Assembly: GCF_034343125.1 (NCBI RefSeq) | Contig: NZ_CP139957.1 | Span: forward strand, 310,001-374,000 | DNA length: 64,000 nucleotides | Reading direction: 5' to 3' | From: Caldicellulosiruptor danielii | GTDB lineage: Bacteria; Bacillota; Thermoanaerobacteria; Caldicellulosiruptorales; Caldicellulosiruptoraceae | Shown: piece after piece, positions 34,324-44,246 of the stretch | Numbering within the stretch: position 1 is the first letter of the stretch | Layout: each line of letters starts with the position of its first letter | Made by a program: the position numbers and the translations under genes | Notes under the pieces: model-generated | What the model was told of the DNA's origin: nothing | The model's input: the letters and a program-made list of their open reading frames with translations, nothing else | Databases searched by the model: none

Positions 34324-36954
34324 ATGAAAAAAGCATACCTTCTGGAAAAACTGAATTTAGACCTTCTTGATGATGCAAAGCCAAATGAACTTATAATTCT
34401 TCCCCGGCGGTTTGTTATAAATAAGCTCAAAGAAAGGCTTGTTGAGAAAAACGGAGTTCTTTTTGATACTGATATATTTACATTTGATGATTTAATAACT
34501 CCTGCCAAAAATGAGGTGCTAAAGACACGAAAGATAATCACACGAGAACAGGAGGTTTTGATTGTATTTCAACTTCTCAAAAGTATTTTCAAAGGGAAGA
34601 CAAGCTTTGAAAATGTTTTGACATATGAGTTTACAAGTCAAGTCATATACCTTTTGAATTTAATGTTTTTAGAGTCGAAAGACTATTCTCAGGAAACTTT
34701 TAAAGTCTGTGAAAACTACAGTTTCTTAAAAGAACTTTTTGAAAGGTACAAGGCATACCTTGACCAAAACAACCTTGTGAACTTTTCATATCTTCAGGAT
34801 TTGGCAATAAAGCTTTTTGAAGAAGAAGGACTTGAATTAAAAGAATATAGTGTTGCCAAGATAGCATTTTTTACAGATTTTAGATGCGACCAAAAAAGAA
34901 TACTAAAGCTTATTGCAAAAAAAATAATTGATATAGAAATTTTTATACCATTTTTTGATGATATTGAAATCTGCATTGAGACTGCCAAGTTTTTAGAATC
35001 GCTTGGATTTGACACAGTGTTCAGTACAAAAAAAGAATATTCATCGAATAAATTAGACTCGCGCTCTTGTCAGATTAAAGTTTATTCCTATCCAAACATA
35101 ATCCTTGAGATAAACTATCTTGTAAAAGAGATTAAAAAAGACATCTCTGAAAGAAAAGTAGATTTTGACAAGATAGCAGTTGTTGTGCCAAGTATGGAAA
35201 GGTATAAAGATGCTCTGGTACAGGCATTTTCTGAGGAGATGTTGCCTGTAAATCTTAGCTGTCAAAAGAGCCTTATAGAATTTGGGTTTATCAAGTTTAT
35301 ATTGGAGCTTTTAGAGTTTTTAGGTGGTGAGTTTGACAAGCAAAATTTCGAGAGGATAATATCACACAGGTTTTTGAATAAAGAAAATGCAGACTTTGAG
35401 ATTTTGTTTACAAAAATAAAAGAGATTAACCTTTTAGAGCTTGAGCAGATAGAATTTGTGCTTGAAGAGCTGGAGTTTTTTGCAAATTTGTATGCGTTTG
35501 AGGATGTAATTGAAAACCTCACAAAAATTCGAAGGATTTTTAACAGGCTCAAGAGAATAAAAAATGAATATGATAAAGTGCCAAAGCCATTTGTCAGCTG
35601 GCTTGAAAAGATCAAAAAAGTGTTTGAAAAGCTTGGTATAACAAAAGAAGCAGAGTTTGTAAATGACATTGAATTTGTCAAGGCTTTTTATCAATTGAAT
35701 GAGATTTTTGAAAAAGGTCAAGAAGAGCTTAAAGTGTTTGACTCAGATTTTACTTTTGAAGAGTTTCTGGATATTTTTAAAACCATCCTTTTTCAGAAGA
35801 TGGTTGACATTTCGATTAATATCTTAAGCGGCATTGATGTTCTTAGCATTCAGGATGCTCTTGGCGCTGATTATCAAAAGGTTTACCTGATTGGGATTTC
35901 AGATGATATTTTGCCACACTCAAATTCTGAAGGATTTTTGCGAAACATGAGATTAAAAGAAGAGCTCATGCTTGATGAGATAAAGGATTTTGACTACATA
36001 TTCCAAAAAGACCTTATACACTTTAGAACCGTTTTAAACTCCTATGATGTGTATATGTCATATCCACGTTACTACCAAACAGAGACAAACAAGAGCCCAT
36101 TTTTGGAGTTAGAAGGTATTGAAGAAGTACCTGTTTTAAAAAGTTACATACCAAGTGAGAATAAGCTGACATACAGAGAGTATAAGTTTATAAAAAATGT
36201 AAATGTCAAGGATACTGAGAAGACTTGCAAAACTCCACAGGTTCCTGAGATTTTCCATATAAAAGACAGGGAGCTTATCGAACTTGAGAGTTGCCCGCTT
36301 AAGTTTGCATTTAAAAAGTTTGACATTGATGAGATAGAAAAAGAAGAGAAACACTTTTTATCAAACCTGCAGCTTTTATTTTCATGTATCCAGAAGATGC
36401 TTTTGCTAAAAGAGCCAGAAGAAGTATACAACTTTTTGATTTCAAACATTCGATATACCCACAACCAACCTGTGAAAAAGCTTGCAGCTTTCGATATTAT
36501 GCAGATATCCTTAGAGATTGTCAAAAGAATGAATGAGTATGACATCAAGGAATTTATACCTCAAAATATGAAAGAAAGAGTGCTTGTAATAAAAAAGATG
36601 TTTGAAGGTATTGAACTTCAGTTATTTCCAAATTTTGTCGTCAAAGTGGATGATGAAGAAATATTGGGGTTTGTAAAGGCAAGGCGTGAATCTAAATATG
36701 AAGGCATTGATAAAATTTGGCTTGCAACTTACATCTTTGAGCTTGACAAGATTGCGGTGATTTACCTTTTTGAAGATCCGCGATTTGTTATTTATGAAAA
36801 TACTCGTGACCCTTTGGACAAATTAAATGAACAGATTTTAGATAGTGTAAAAGGAAAAATACAAAAGCTTTCTAATATTGAAACTTACCAGAAGATGCAG
36901 TCTTTTAAAAACTGTGTGTCATGTGAGTACAGCCATGTTTGTATTTTATTTTAA
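34324..36954 (+). CDS. addB: AddB-like subunit of an ATP-dependent helicase-nuclease, nuclease site degenerate
   Basis: 876 residues from ATG 34324 behind AGAGGAG. It starts NELIILPRRFVINKLKERL, in place of a Walker A, as AddB-like proteins do when the helicase site is lost. Middle: VLSIQDALGADYQKVYLIGISDDILP and a FLRNMRLKEELML block. The C-terminal iron-sulfur Cys set is intact: one Cys in ELESCPLKFAFKKF and CVSCEYSHVC at the end. The expected nuclease residues (D...DYK) are not there; the region reads VDDEEILGFVKARRESKYEGIDKIWLATY. It probably serves as scaffold/Chi-scanner for AddA, encoded 29 bases downstream. Confidence 0.82.
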   Translation: MKKAYLLEKLNLDLLDDAKPNELIILPRRFVINKLKERLVEKNGVLFDTDIFTFDDLITPAKNEVLKTRKIITREQEVLIVFQLLKSIFKGKTSFENVLTYEFTSQVIYLLNLMFLESKDYSQETFKVCENYSFLKELFERYKAYLDQNNLVNFSYLQDLAIKLFEEEGLELKEYSVAKIAFFTDFRCDQKRILKLIAKKIIDIEIFIPFFDDIEICIETAKFLESLGFDTVFSTKKEYSSNKLDSRSCQIKVYSYPNIILEINYLVKEIKKDISERKVDFDKIAVVVPSMERYKDALVQAFSEEMLPVNLSCQKSLIEFGFIKFILELLEFLGGEFDKQNFERIISHRFLNKENADFEILFTKIKEINLLELEQIEFVLEELEFFANLYAFEDVIENLTKIRRIFNRLKRIKNEYDKVPKPFVSWLEKIKKVFEKLGITKEAEFVNDIEFVKAFYQLNEIFEKGQEELKVFDSDFTFEEFLDIFKTILFQKMVDISINILSGIDVLSIQDALGADYQKVYLIGISDDILPHSNSEGFLRNMRLKEELMLDEIKDFDYIFQKDLIHFRTVLNSYDVYMSYPRYYQTETNKSPFLELEGIEEVPVLKSYIPSENKLTYREYKFIKNVNVKDTEKTCKTPQVPEIFHIKDRELIELESCPLKFAFKKFDIDEIEKEEKHFLSNLQLLFSCIQKMLLLKEPEEVYNFLISNIRYTHNQPVKKLAAFDIMQISLEIVKRMNEYDIKEFIPQNMKERVLVIKKMFEGIELQLFPNFVVKVDDEEILGFVKARRESKYEGIDKIWLATYIFELDKIAVIYLFEDPRFVIYENTRDPLDKLNEQILDSVKGKIQKLSNIETYQKMQSFKNCVSCEYSHVCILF

Positions 36955-36983
36955 AAACAAAAAGTCAGAGGGATGATCGAAAG

Positions 36984-39839
36984 ATGAGCAATATAATCAT
37001 ATATACTGCTTCTGCTGGCTGTGGCAAGACAGAAAGTATAGCAAACCTTTATATAGACCTCATAAATTCCCAAAAAGCTTTGCCAAGTGAAATTGTCTGC
37101 ATAACGTATACAGAAAAGGCAGCAAGAGAGCTCAAAAACAGAATAATCTCAAAAGCAAAGCAAAGAGGGCTTGATTTGATCACAATTTCAAAGATTCAAA
37201 ACTCTCATATTAAGACCATACACTCATTTTGTATGTATCTTTTAAGATTTTACTGGGCGTGGGCAAAAGTTGACACAAACTTTAAAATTGTCCCTGAACA
37301 GAATAGGCTGATACTAAAGTTTGTGGACCATTATCTTTCGGTTTATCCTGCAACTTTGGGGAAACTGTCACATGAGAGGTTTTTCATTGAAGAGTATTTT
37401 CACTTTGTAGAAAGTATTGCACAGGAGTATTTTAGTTCAGCAAAGTATGTTGAAAAAGCTTGCCACCTTGAAGATGAAGTGTTTCATATTTTTGACTACT
37501 TATCAGACAGGTTAAATAATCAGTTTTTAAAAGAACTCACATACGATTTGGTTTTGCAGAGAACTTTTGAGCTTTTAAGCGTTCCAGAGGTAAATAGAGA
37601 TGTAAAAACCAGATTTAAATTCTTGATTGTTGACGAGTTTCAAGACTCAAACTTTTTACAAAAATCAATCTTCGAGAATATAGCTGAAAACATTTATTAT
37701 GTAGGAGATAAAAAACAGTCCATTTACCGTTTTCAGGGTGCAGAGCCAGAGGTTTTTGATGAAGCTATAGAAAACTGTAGCCAGGTTTTAGAGCTTTGTG
37801 AAAACTTTAGAACAAATTCAGAACTTGGCAAAAAGATAGACAAAATTGCCACAATACTTTTTCCAAACTACAAACCACTTTCATATAAGTATCAAGCTGA
37901 TGGATTTTTAAAGTTTGTGGAGATTGTAAATAAAGCAAGAGAAGAGATTATTCAAAATGAAGCTATTTATGTTGCAAAAAAGATAAAAAATATGGTTGAA
38001 TGTGGCTTTGAGATAAGTATAGGCGGCAAGCCAAAAAGAAAGGTAAAATATTCTGACTTTGCAGTTCTTTCGCGAAAAATTCAAAATATTGCTCATATTT
38101 ACAAAAAAGTGTTTGAGGATTATGATGTTCCACTTGATATTAACTTCAAAAGAGGACTTTTAGAGCAAAAAGAGATAGTGCCGCTTTTGGGCTTTCTTGA
38201 TATTTTGCAATATCCAGACAAAAAATCTGGGTATTTGAGATTTCTTGCAAATGATATATTTAAAGTGGACAGATTCACGCTTCTCTTTTGCGAGACGAGC
38301 ACAGTAGAATATTATATTCCAGAAGATGTTTTAAAATTTATTGCAAAACAGCGTGAAAACCTGTTTGTAAAAAAGATTTCAGAGATTTTGTATGAGTTTG
38401 AAGATATGTTCGAATATAGCTACAAGGTTTACAAGTTTTTTGGCAAGGGTGCATACGAAAATGTCAGACTTTTTTACGACTTGGCAGAAGAGAGCAAAAG
38501 CTTTTCGATAGAAGAACTTTGCAGTTTTGTAAATTATCAAGGCGAAAAGGTTTCGAGCTTTTCTTCTTTTGATGACAGTGCAGTGCTTATAAGCATACAT
38601 TCAGCAAAAGGGCTCAGCTTTCCAATAGTGTTTTTGGTCGGACTTTGTGAGAGCACAAGTTATTTTTATGGCAGAAGTCTAAAACTGAGAGGCTCTTATG
38701 ATACAAGCACAAGAGAGTATAGAATTGTTCCTTTTTGGATGGAAAAAGAATACACAAGAATAAAGAATATATCAAAACAGCAAGAAAAAGAAGAGCTTAA
38801 AAGGCTTTTTTATGTTGCCATAACAAGACCGATGGCAGGGCTTTTCTTGATAAACTCAAGCTTAAGAGAAGCTATAAAGAAAAGAGGAGGAGCAAAGTCG
38901 TTTGGTGAAGAGGTGGGTTTGAATTACATTCTCGCAAAGGCAGAGGAGATTGGAATTGAAAAAGAAGTTGTGGAGATAAAAGACACTGAAGAAGATCTAT
39001 CTAATGATTTTACTTGTAAACAGAAAAATACAATTAGCAGTACATTACCTCTAATGATTCTGCCTGACGAGTTTGAAAATAGGTTTAAGTTTTTGTCACC
39101 CTCACACATAATGGATTTTAAAAGATGCCCTGCCATGTTTTCGTTAAAGTATATCATGGGTCTTCCAGTTTTTGATGAACTGAACTCAAAAGAGGAGATA
39201 CAACAGAACGCAAAAGTGCTTGGCACAACTGTTCACAGAGTTTTAGAGCTCACAAGCTTGAGAAATATTCAAAGCTTAGATAGCAACATTGCCTTGGCTG
39301 TGCTTGAAAATGACTTTGAAAATGAAAAGGTTGTAAGAGAGCTTGTCTTGAACTTTTTTGGAAGCAACTTTGTAAAAGAAATCAAAGATAAGGTAATAAA
39401 AGAAGAAAGTGAACTTCCGTTTTATTTTAAACTTGGCAATCAAATTATATACGGCATAATTGACAAGGTGTATCATCTGGAAGATAAGATTTTTCTTATA
39501 GACTTTAAAACAAACCTTCATTTTGATGATGCAAAGTTTAGAAGCTACATTCCCCAGCTTTTCATTTACACAATGGCAATGAAAGAAAGATTTTCTTCCA
39601 AAAGGATTTTTTCTTCCATATTCTGGTTAAGAGAAGGGAAAAAGTTTGACTATGAGCAAAATGATGAACACCTCGAAGATGTAATTGATGTGATAAAGAA
39701 AATAAGAAATATTAAAACCAGAAAAGATATACTTGAGCTTATTGAAGAGTCTTTAGATAGAAATTGCAATGGCTGTGAATATGAATTTTACTGCAAGGAT
39801 GAGCAAAATATTAAATTGATAAGGAAAAAGCTTGAATAG
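36984..39839 (+). CDS. addA: AddA-like helicase-nuclease with an iron-sulfur-type Cys set
   Basis: 951 residues from ATG 36984. UvrD/RecB-type helicase: IIYTASAGCGKTESIANLY (Walker A), ITYTEKAARELK, FLIVDEFQDSNFLQ, YVGDKKQSIYRFQGAEPEVF, ILISIHSAKGLSFPIVFLVG and LKRLFYVAITRP. C-terminal RecB nuclease: SPSHIMDFKRCPAMFSLKY, VLGTTVHRVLE, IIYGIIDKV, FLIDFKTN and YIPQLFIYTM. Cys in DFKRCP and CNGCEYEFYC make a Cx2Cx5C set like the Fe-S clasp normally found in AddB, not AddA. It would be the only active nuclease of the pair. Role: recombinational repair of double-strand breaks. Confidence 0.88.
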   Translation: MSNIIIYTASAGCGKTESIANLYIDLINSQKALPSEIVCITYTEKAARELKNRIISKAKQRGLDLITISKIQNSHIKTIHSFCMYLLRFYWAWAKVDTNFKIVPEQNRLILKFVDHYLSVYPATLGKLSHERFFIEEYFHFVESIAQEYFSSAKYVEKACHLEDEVFHIFDYLSDRLNNQFLKELTYDLVLQRTFELLSVPEVNRDVKTRFKFLIVDEFQDSNFLQKSIFENIAENIYYVGDKKQSIYRFQGAEPEVFDEAIENCSQVLELCENFRTNSELGKKIDKIATILFPNYKPLSYKYQADGFLKFVEIVNKAREEIIQNEAIYVAKKIKNMVECGFEISIGGKPKRKVKYSDFAVLSRKIQNIAHIYKKVFEDYDVPLDINFKRGLLEQKEIVPLLGFLDILQYPDKKSGYLRFLANDIFKVDRFTLLFCETSTVEYYIPEDVLKFIAKQRENLFVKKISEILYEFEDMFEYSYKVYKFFGKGAYENVRLFYDLAEESKSFSIEELCSFVNYQGEKVSSFSSFDDSAVLISIHSAKGLSFPIVFLVGLCESTSYFYGRSLKLRGSYDTSTREYRIVPFWMEKEYTRIKNISKQQEKEELKRLFYVAITRPMAGLFLINSSLREAIKKRGGAKSFGEEVGLNYILAKAEEIGIEKEVVEIKDTEEDLSNDFTCKQKNTISSTLPLMILPDEFENRFKFLSPSHIMDFKRCPAMFSLKYIMGLPVFDELNSKEEIQQNAKVLGTTVHRVLELTSLRNIQSLDSNIALAVLENDFENEKVVRELVLNFFGSNFVKEIKDKVIKEESELPFYFKLGNQIIYGIIDKVYHLEDKIFLIDFKTNLHFDDAKFRSYIPQLFIYTMAMKERFSSKRIFSSIFWLREGKKFDYEQNDEHLEDVIDVIKKIRNIKTRKDILELIEESLDRNCNGCEYEFYCKDEQNIKLIRKKLE

Positions 39840-39963
39840 ATTTTCTTTTTTCCTTGTTTTTAAAAAATTAGAGGTTTGCAAAGAAAGGTGAAAAGAAGTT
39901 AAAATAAAATATGCACGCTTTGCTTGAACTCTATCAAAAAACATTTAAAAGGAGATATAGAAT

Positions 39964-40659
39964 ATGCTTGTTGATTTTATGAAAATATCAACCGTTGACT
40001 ATCCAAAAAAGATTGCAGCTACTTGTTTTTTTGGTGGCTGCAATTTTTCGTGTCCGTTTTGCTACAACTCACAGCTTGTGAATTTCAAAGGAAGCTTTAT
40101 GGATGATAGCATCTTTTTTGAATATTTGGACAAAAGAAAAGGCATAGTTGATGCTGTTTGCATTACAGGCGGAGAGCCAACTTTGAATGAGGACTATTTA
40201 ACTGAGTTTATAAAGAAAATAAAAAATCGGCTACTGCTTGTCAAGCTTGACACAAACGGCTCAAGACCAGAAGTTCTGCAAAGGCTTTTAGATGCTGGTC
40301 TTCTTGACTATGTCGCAATGGATGTAAAAGCCCCACTTGAAAAGTATCCCCAGATCACAGGTTTTTCTGACGTTGACAAAATCAAAAAATCGATAGAGAT
40401 ATTGAAAAATTCAAATATTGATTATGAATTTAGAACAACAGTTAACAAAAACCTTCATACAGTTGAGGATATATTAAATATTGCAAGGTTTTTAAAAGAT
40501 AGCAGACTTTATGTCATAAAACCTTATAAATACACACCTGAAGTTTTAGATGAAAAAGTAAGCGGAAATAAGGATTTGGAGATAGAGTACTTGCAGGAGA
40601 TTTATAATCGGGCAAAACAGGAAGGTATTGACAACATCAAAATTGGTGGCGAAGTCTAA
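39964..40659 (+). CDS. anaerobic ribonucleotide reductase activase-like radical SAM protein (NrdG2)
   Basis: 231 residues, RBS AAAGGAG. STVDYPKKIAATCFFGGCNFSCPFCYNSQL carries the CxxxCxxC cluster motif; CITGGEPTLNEDY and LLVKLDTNGSRPEVL bind SAM. NrdG2-type proteins install the glycyl radical of class III ribonucleotide reductase or related enzymes under anoxia. No NrdD gene is in the window. Confidence 0.9.
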   Translation: MLVDFMKISTVDYPKKIAATCFFGGCNFSCPFCYNSQLVNFKGSFMDDSIFFEYLDKRKGIVDAVCITGGEPTLNEDYLTEFIKKIKNRLLLVKLDTNGSRPEVLQRLLDAGLLDYVAMDVKAPLEKYPQITGFSDVDKIKKSIEILKNSNIDYEFRTTVNKNLHTVEDILNIARFLKDSRLYVIKPYKYTPEVLDEKVSGNKDLEIEYLQEIYNRAKQEGIDNIKIGGEV

Positions 40660-40704
40660 ATTTTTTGCTATTTATAGCGGTTTTGCATATACGGGGTGAT
40701 TTTT

Positions 40705-41970
40705 ATGACAAAGATCAAGGCACAGCTGCAGCAGATGGTTTTGGCATTCAAAGAGATAAATCCAAACGCTAAAAAGATCCTATTTTTTGAGCCTATTTTC
40801 ACTATTCCATATGCAATGTTTATCATCTACTCCTCACTTTACATGACAAGAGTGGGGGTAAAGGATTACCAGATAGGACTGCTGTCAACAGTGCTAAACG
40901 TGGTGATGCTTATCACATCACCATTTGCAGGACTGCTTGTGAACAGGTTTGGACGCAAAAAGGTTTTACTCATTGGTGATTTTCTGTCGTGGTGCGTGTA
41001 TGCATATATATTTTTCTTTGCCAAAGACTTTGCATGGTTTTTAATTGCTACCATCTTTAATGGACTAATGAGAATTCCTGAGCTTGCTTGGCGACTTCTT
41101 TTGATGGAAGATGCAACCGAAAACGAACGAGTAGCAATCTATTCTGTAACTGTATTTGTATGGAATATGGGTAACCTTTTTTCGCCCCTGATGGGCGCTC
41201 TTGTTGCAAGGTTTGGCTTAATACCTGCAACTAAATGGACTGTTCTTGGGTTTGGGATTTTAGTAAATGTACTAATTGTTGTAAGACATTTTGTGACATC
41301 TGAAAGCTCTGTAGGCCAAAAGCTTGCACAGGAAAATTGTGATAGTAATAATAATGGTTTTTCAGAGTGGTTTGACAGTCTAAGGTATATGGTCAAAAAC
41401 AGGGGACTTCTTCTGATTGTACTTGTTACTATATTTGGTAATATTGCTCTGATATTCAGAGACACATACAAAACCATATATTTAAGTGAAGCTTTGCATT
41501 ATCCAGATAGCATAATTTCGGTGTTTCCAACACTGTGGAGTGCAGTGGCACTTATATTTGTAATATTTTTAATTCCGAACCTAAAAGAACAAAAACATGA
41601 CGCTGTCCTTTTTTGGGGAATGCTCTCAATTACAGTTTCAAATGCTCTGATTTTGGTTGCACCGCCTGGCACGTTTGGTTTTATTTTGATGATCATTGTG
41701 ACAGTGCTTGGTAGCATAGGAGCTGCAGTATATTATTCTTTTGTGGATGCTATCTTGGCAAATTCTGTTGATGACAGCAAAAGAGCGCATGTCTTGTCAA
41801 TCACAATGTTTTTAATCTCTCTTTTTTCAATGCCGGTTGGCGCAATAGCCGGGCAGTGTTACACCTTTTCAAAAAGTTTGCCTTTTGTGCTTGCCACAAT
41901 CTTTACCCTTTTGTGCACAGTTTTGATTTTCTTCAAGGTAAGAATAAGAAGAGCTAAAGAAAGACAGTGA
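40705..41970 (+). CDS. major facilitator superfamily transporter
   Basis: ATG 40705 behind GGGGTGAT; 421 residues, about 12 membrane helices in two halves. The loop 2-3 signature is present as AGLLVNRFGRKKVLLIG. Substrate unknown. Its divergent sequence (SLYMTRVGVKDYQIGLLST) is of the sugar/drug efflux type. A LacI regulator gene follows. Confidence 0.9.
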   Translation: MTKIKAQLQQMVLAFKEINPNAKKILFFEPIFTIPYAMFIIYSSLYMTRVGVKDYQIGLLSTVLNVVMLITSPFAGLLVNRFGRKKVLLIGDFLSWCVYAYIFFFAKDFAWFLIATIFNGLMRIPELAWRLLLMEDATENERVAIYSVTVFVWNMGNLFSPLMGALVARFGLIPATKWTVLGFGILVNVLIVVRHFVTSESSVGQKLAQENCDSNNNGFSEWFDSLRYMVKNRGLLLIVLVTIFGNIALIFRDTYKTIYLSEALHYPDSIISVFPTLWSAVALIFVIFLIPNLKEQKHDAVLFWGMLSITVSNALILVAPPGTFGFILMIIVTVLGSIGAAVYYSFVDAILANSVDDSKRAHVLSITMFLISLFSMPVGAIAGQCYTFSKSLPFVLATIFTLLCTVLIFFKVRIRRAKERQ

Positions 41971-42077
41971 CTTGACGTTGTTGCCCGGATATAGTTCAAA
42001 ATAATTACAAATGTTGAAAGGATTTTGCCAAAGGTATAAAATAAAAAAACAGAAGTAAAAGTATCTGGGGGTGTAAA

Positions 42078-43061
42078 ATGCCAACAGTAAAAGATGTTGC
42101 GAAAAGAGCTGGTGTCTCTGTTGCAACAGTTTCAAGGGTTCTCAATAACTCAGAGAAGGTCTCTGAACAGACGCGTCAGAAGGTTTTAAAGGCTATTGAA
42201 GAGCTGGGCTTTAAACCAAACCTTCTTGCGAGAAATTTTCGCAAGGACAAGTCAAATCTGATATTAGTTATACTTCCTACAATTGCTAATGCATACTTTG
42301 CACGTGTTGTTAAAGGAATTGAGGATACTGCCCGAAAGAATGGCTATGGAATACTTCTTTGCACAACACAAAACAGCCCTGAGATTGCTGCAGAGTATTT
42401 AAAGCTTATAGAAAAAAAACAAGTTGATGGAGCTATAATTGCATCTGCAAAGATTGAGATTGATTTTTGCAAGGATCTTGACACAAGAAGGATTGTTCAG
42501 GCATGCGAGTTTTATCCTTTTTTGGACTCATCTTGTGTGCTTATAGACCACAGGAAAGCATTTTACGATGTTGTAGACTATCTTATAAAAAAAGGCAAGA
42601 AAAATATTCTATGCGCAATTGGAAACGAAAACATCCCTTCTGAGTTTGAAAGGAAAGAAGGATACAAAAAAGCTCTTGAAGAAAATGGACTTCAGTTTAG
42701 AGAAGAGAATGTCATTAGATGCAGCTATGGTTGGGCAGAGCTATATGAGAAACTAAAAAATCTTTGCTGTCTTAAAAAATACGATGCAATTGCCTGCTCT
42801 TCAGATTTGATGGCAGTTGGGGCAATAAAAGCTGCCAAAGCTCTGGGGCTTAAAATTCCTGATGAGTTTTCTGTGACAGGTTTTGACAATATCATGATGT
42901 CAAGGTTGTATGAGCCCTCAATCACAACAGTTGCCCAGCCTATGTACTCAATAGGCGAAAAGGCAGCACAGATTTTAATTGATACGCTTGAAAGTCCTGA
43001 TACTTTTAAAAAACAAAAAATTATACTTCCTCATGAGCTCAAGACAAGAGAATCTGCTTGA
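42078..43061 (+). CDS. LacI-family transcriptional regulator
   Basis: 327 residues. The helix-turn-helix PTVKDVAKRAGVSVATVSRVLNNSEKVSEQTRQKVLKAIEELGFKPN carries a hinge helix (LLARNFRKDKSN). A periplasmic-binding-type sensor domain follows (LILVILPTIANAYFARVVKGIED, FSVTGFDNIMMSRLYEPSITTVAQP). The ligand is unknown, presumably a sugar. Two perfect LacI-type operators lie at 43088-43135 before the next operon, its likely target. Confidence 0.95.
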   Translation: MPTVKDVAKRAGVSVATVSRVLNNSEKVSEQTRQKVLKAIEELGFKPNLLARNFRKDKSNLILVILPTIANAYFARVVKGIEDTARKNGYGILLCTTQNSPEIAAEYLKLIEKKQVDGAIIASAKIEIDFCKDLDTRRIVQACEFYPFLDSSCVLIDHRKAFYDVVDYLIKKGKKNILCAIGNENIPSEFERKEGYKKALEENGLQFREENVIRCSYGWAELYEKLKNLCCLKKYDAIACSSDLMAVGAIKAAKALGLKIPDEFSVTGFDNIMMSRLYEPSITTVAQPMYSIGEKAAQILIDTLESPDTFKKQKIILPHELKTRESA

Positions 43062-43086
43062 AGTCTATTTTTTTATTTTAAAACCA

Positions 43087-43135
43087 TTGTAATTGATTAC
43101 ACCATGAGTTATAATATTTTATGTAATCAATTACA
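43087..43135 (+). promoter_or_regulatory. promoter with two LacI-type operators
   Basis: TGTAATTGATTACA (43088-43101) and its exact complement TGTAATCAATTACA (43122-43135) flank TATAAT (43110-43115). TTGTAA (43087-43092) is the -35, 17 bases before the -10. The first site covers the -35 and the second the start region. Centres are 34 bp apart, about three helical turns, so bound dimers lie on the same face of the DNA. Confidence 0.85.
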
Positions 43136-43157
43136 CCAATAGAGGGGGAAGACAAAA

Positions 43158-44201
43158 TTGAAAAAGCTAAAGCTTGCAATAATTGGATGCGGTTCAATCA
43201 CAAAGCACAGGCATGCGCCCGAGGCAAAGCAAAATCCCAATGTTGAGCTTGTTGCTGTATGTGACAGAAATTTAGAGCATGCAAAAGCCATTGCAGAAAA
43301 GTTTAAAGTTGAAAATGTCTATGATGATTATGAAAAGATGCTAAGAGAAATAAAACCGGATGCAGCAGTGGTTGCAACGCCAAATTATCTTCATGCTGAT
43401 GCTACTATTAAAGCGTTAAAACATGGTGCTCATGTTCTTTGTGAAAAGCCAATGGCAACAACAGAAGAGGAATGCAAAGCTATGATTGAAGCGTCAAAAG
43501 AGTCGGGCAAGTTTTTGATGATTGCTCACAACCAGAGGTTCAATGAAGCACACAAAAAGGCAAAAGAGGTAATACAAAGCGGTGAGCTTGGGAAAGTCTT
43601 GAGCTTTAAAACAACTTTTGGTCATGGCGGACCTGAGAGCTGGAGCTCAGACAAGCCCGATACATGGTTTTTCCACAAAGAAGCTGCTGTGTTTGGTGCT
43701 ATGGGCGATCTTGGCGTTCACAAGATTGACCTTATGAGATTTTTGCTTGGTGAAGAGTTTGTCGAAGCAGCTGCGTTTGTTACAACTCTTTCCAAAAAAT
43801 ATCCAAATGGTAAACTGATTGACGTTGACGACAATGCAGTCTGCATTTTAAAGACGCAGAGCGGCGTGATTGGTACTTTAACTGCTTCATGGACTTACCC
43901 GGGAAGTGAGGATAACTCAACTGTAATCTACTGTGAGAAAGGTTCAATTATACTTTACGCAGACCCGAAATTTTCGATGATAATAAGATATGCAAACGGT
44001 CAAAAAGCATATTTTGAGCTTGACACAATGCAGACAAACGAAAGACAAACAAAATCGGGTGTGATAGACGAATTTATTGATTGTATCTTGACGAACACAC
44101 CGCCAAATATTTCTGGGGAAGAAGGTCTAAAGACAATGAAGGTTGTGTTTGCATGTTTTGAGTCAGCAAAGACTGGCAAAATTGTAAGGATTGATTATTA
44201 A
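43158..44201 (+). CDS. Gfo/Idh/MocA-family sugar oxidoreductase
   Basis: 347 residues from TTG 43158 behind GAGGGGG. Rossmann start LKLAIIGCGSITKHRHAPE, then AVVATPNYLHADATIKALKHGAHVLCEKPMATT (catalytic Lys in EKP), FGHGGPESW, GAMGDLGVHKIDLMRFLLG (His) and WTYPGSEDNSTVIYCEKGSI. NAD(P)-linked oxidation or reduction of a sugar or inositol-type substrate. Under the LacI-type operators; the next gene is a TIM-barrel isomerase. Confidence 0.94.
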   Translation: MKKLKLAIIGCGSITKHRHAPEAKQNPNVELVAVCDRNLEHAKAIAEKFKVENVYDDYEKMLREIKPDAAVVATPNYLHADATIKALKHGAHVLCEKPMATTEEECKAMIEASKESGKFLMIAHNQRFNEAHKKAKEVIQSGELGKVLSFKTTFGHGGPESWSSDKPDTWFFHKEAAVFGAMGDLGVHKIDLMRFLLGEEFVEAAAFVTTLSKKYPNGKLIDVDDNAVCILKTQSGVIGTLTASWTYPGSEDNSTVIYCEKGSIILYADPKFSMIIRYANGQKAYFELDTMQTNERQTKSGVIDEFIDCILTNTPPNISGEEGLKTMKVVFACFESAKTGKIVRIDY

Positions 44202-44246
44202 ACATTGGGTAAGATTCAAAAAATAAAAAGGGGAGCTGACGATAGA

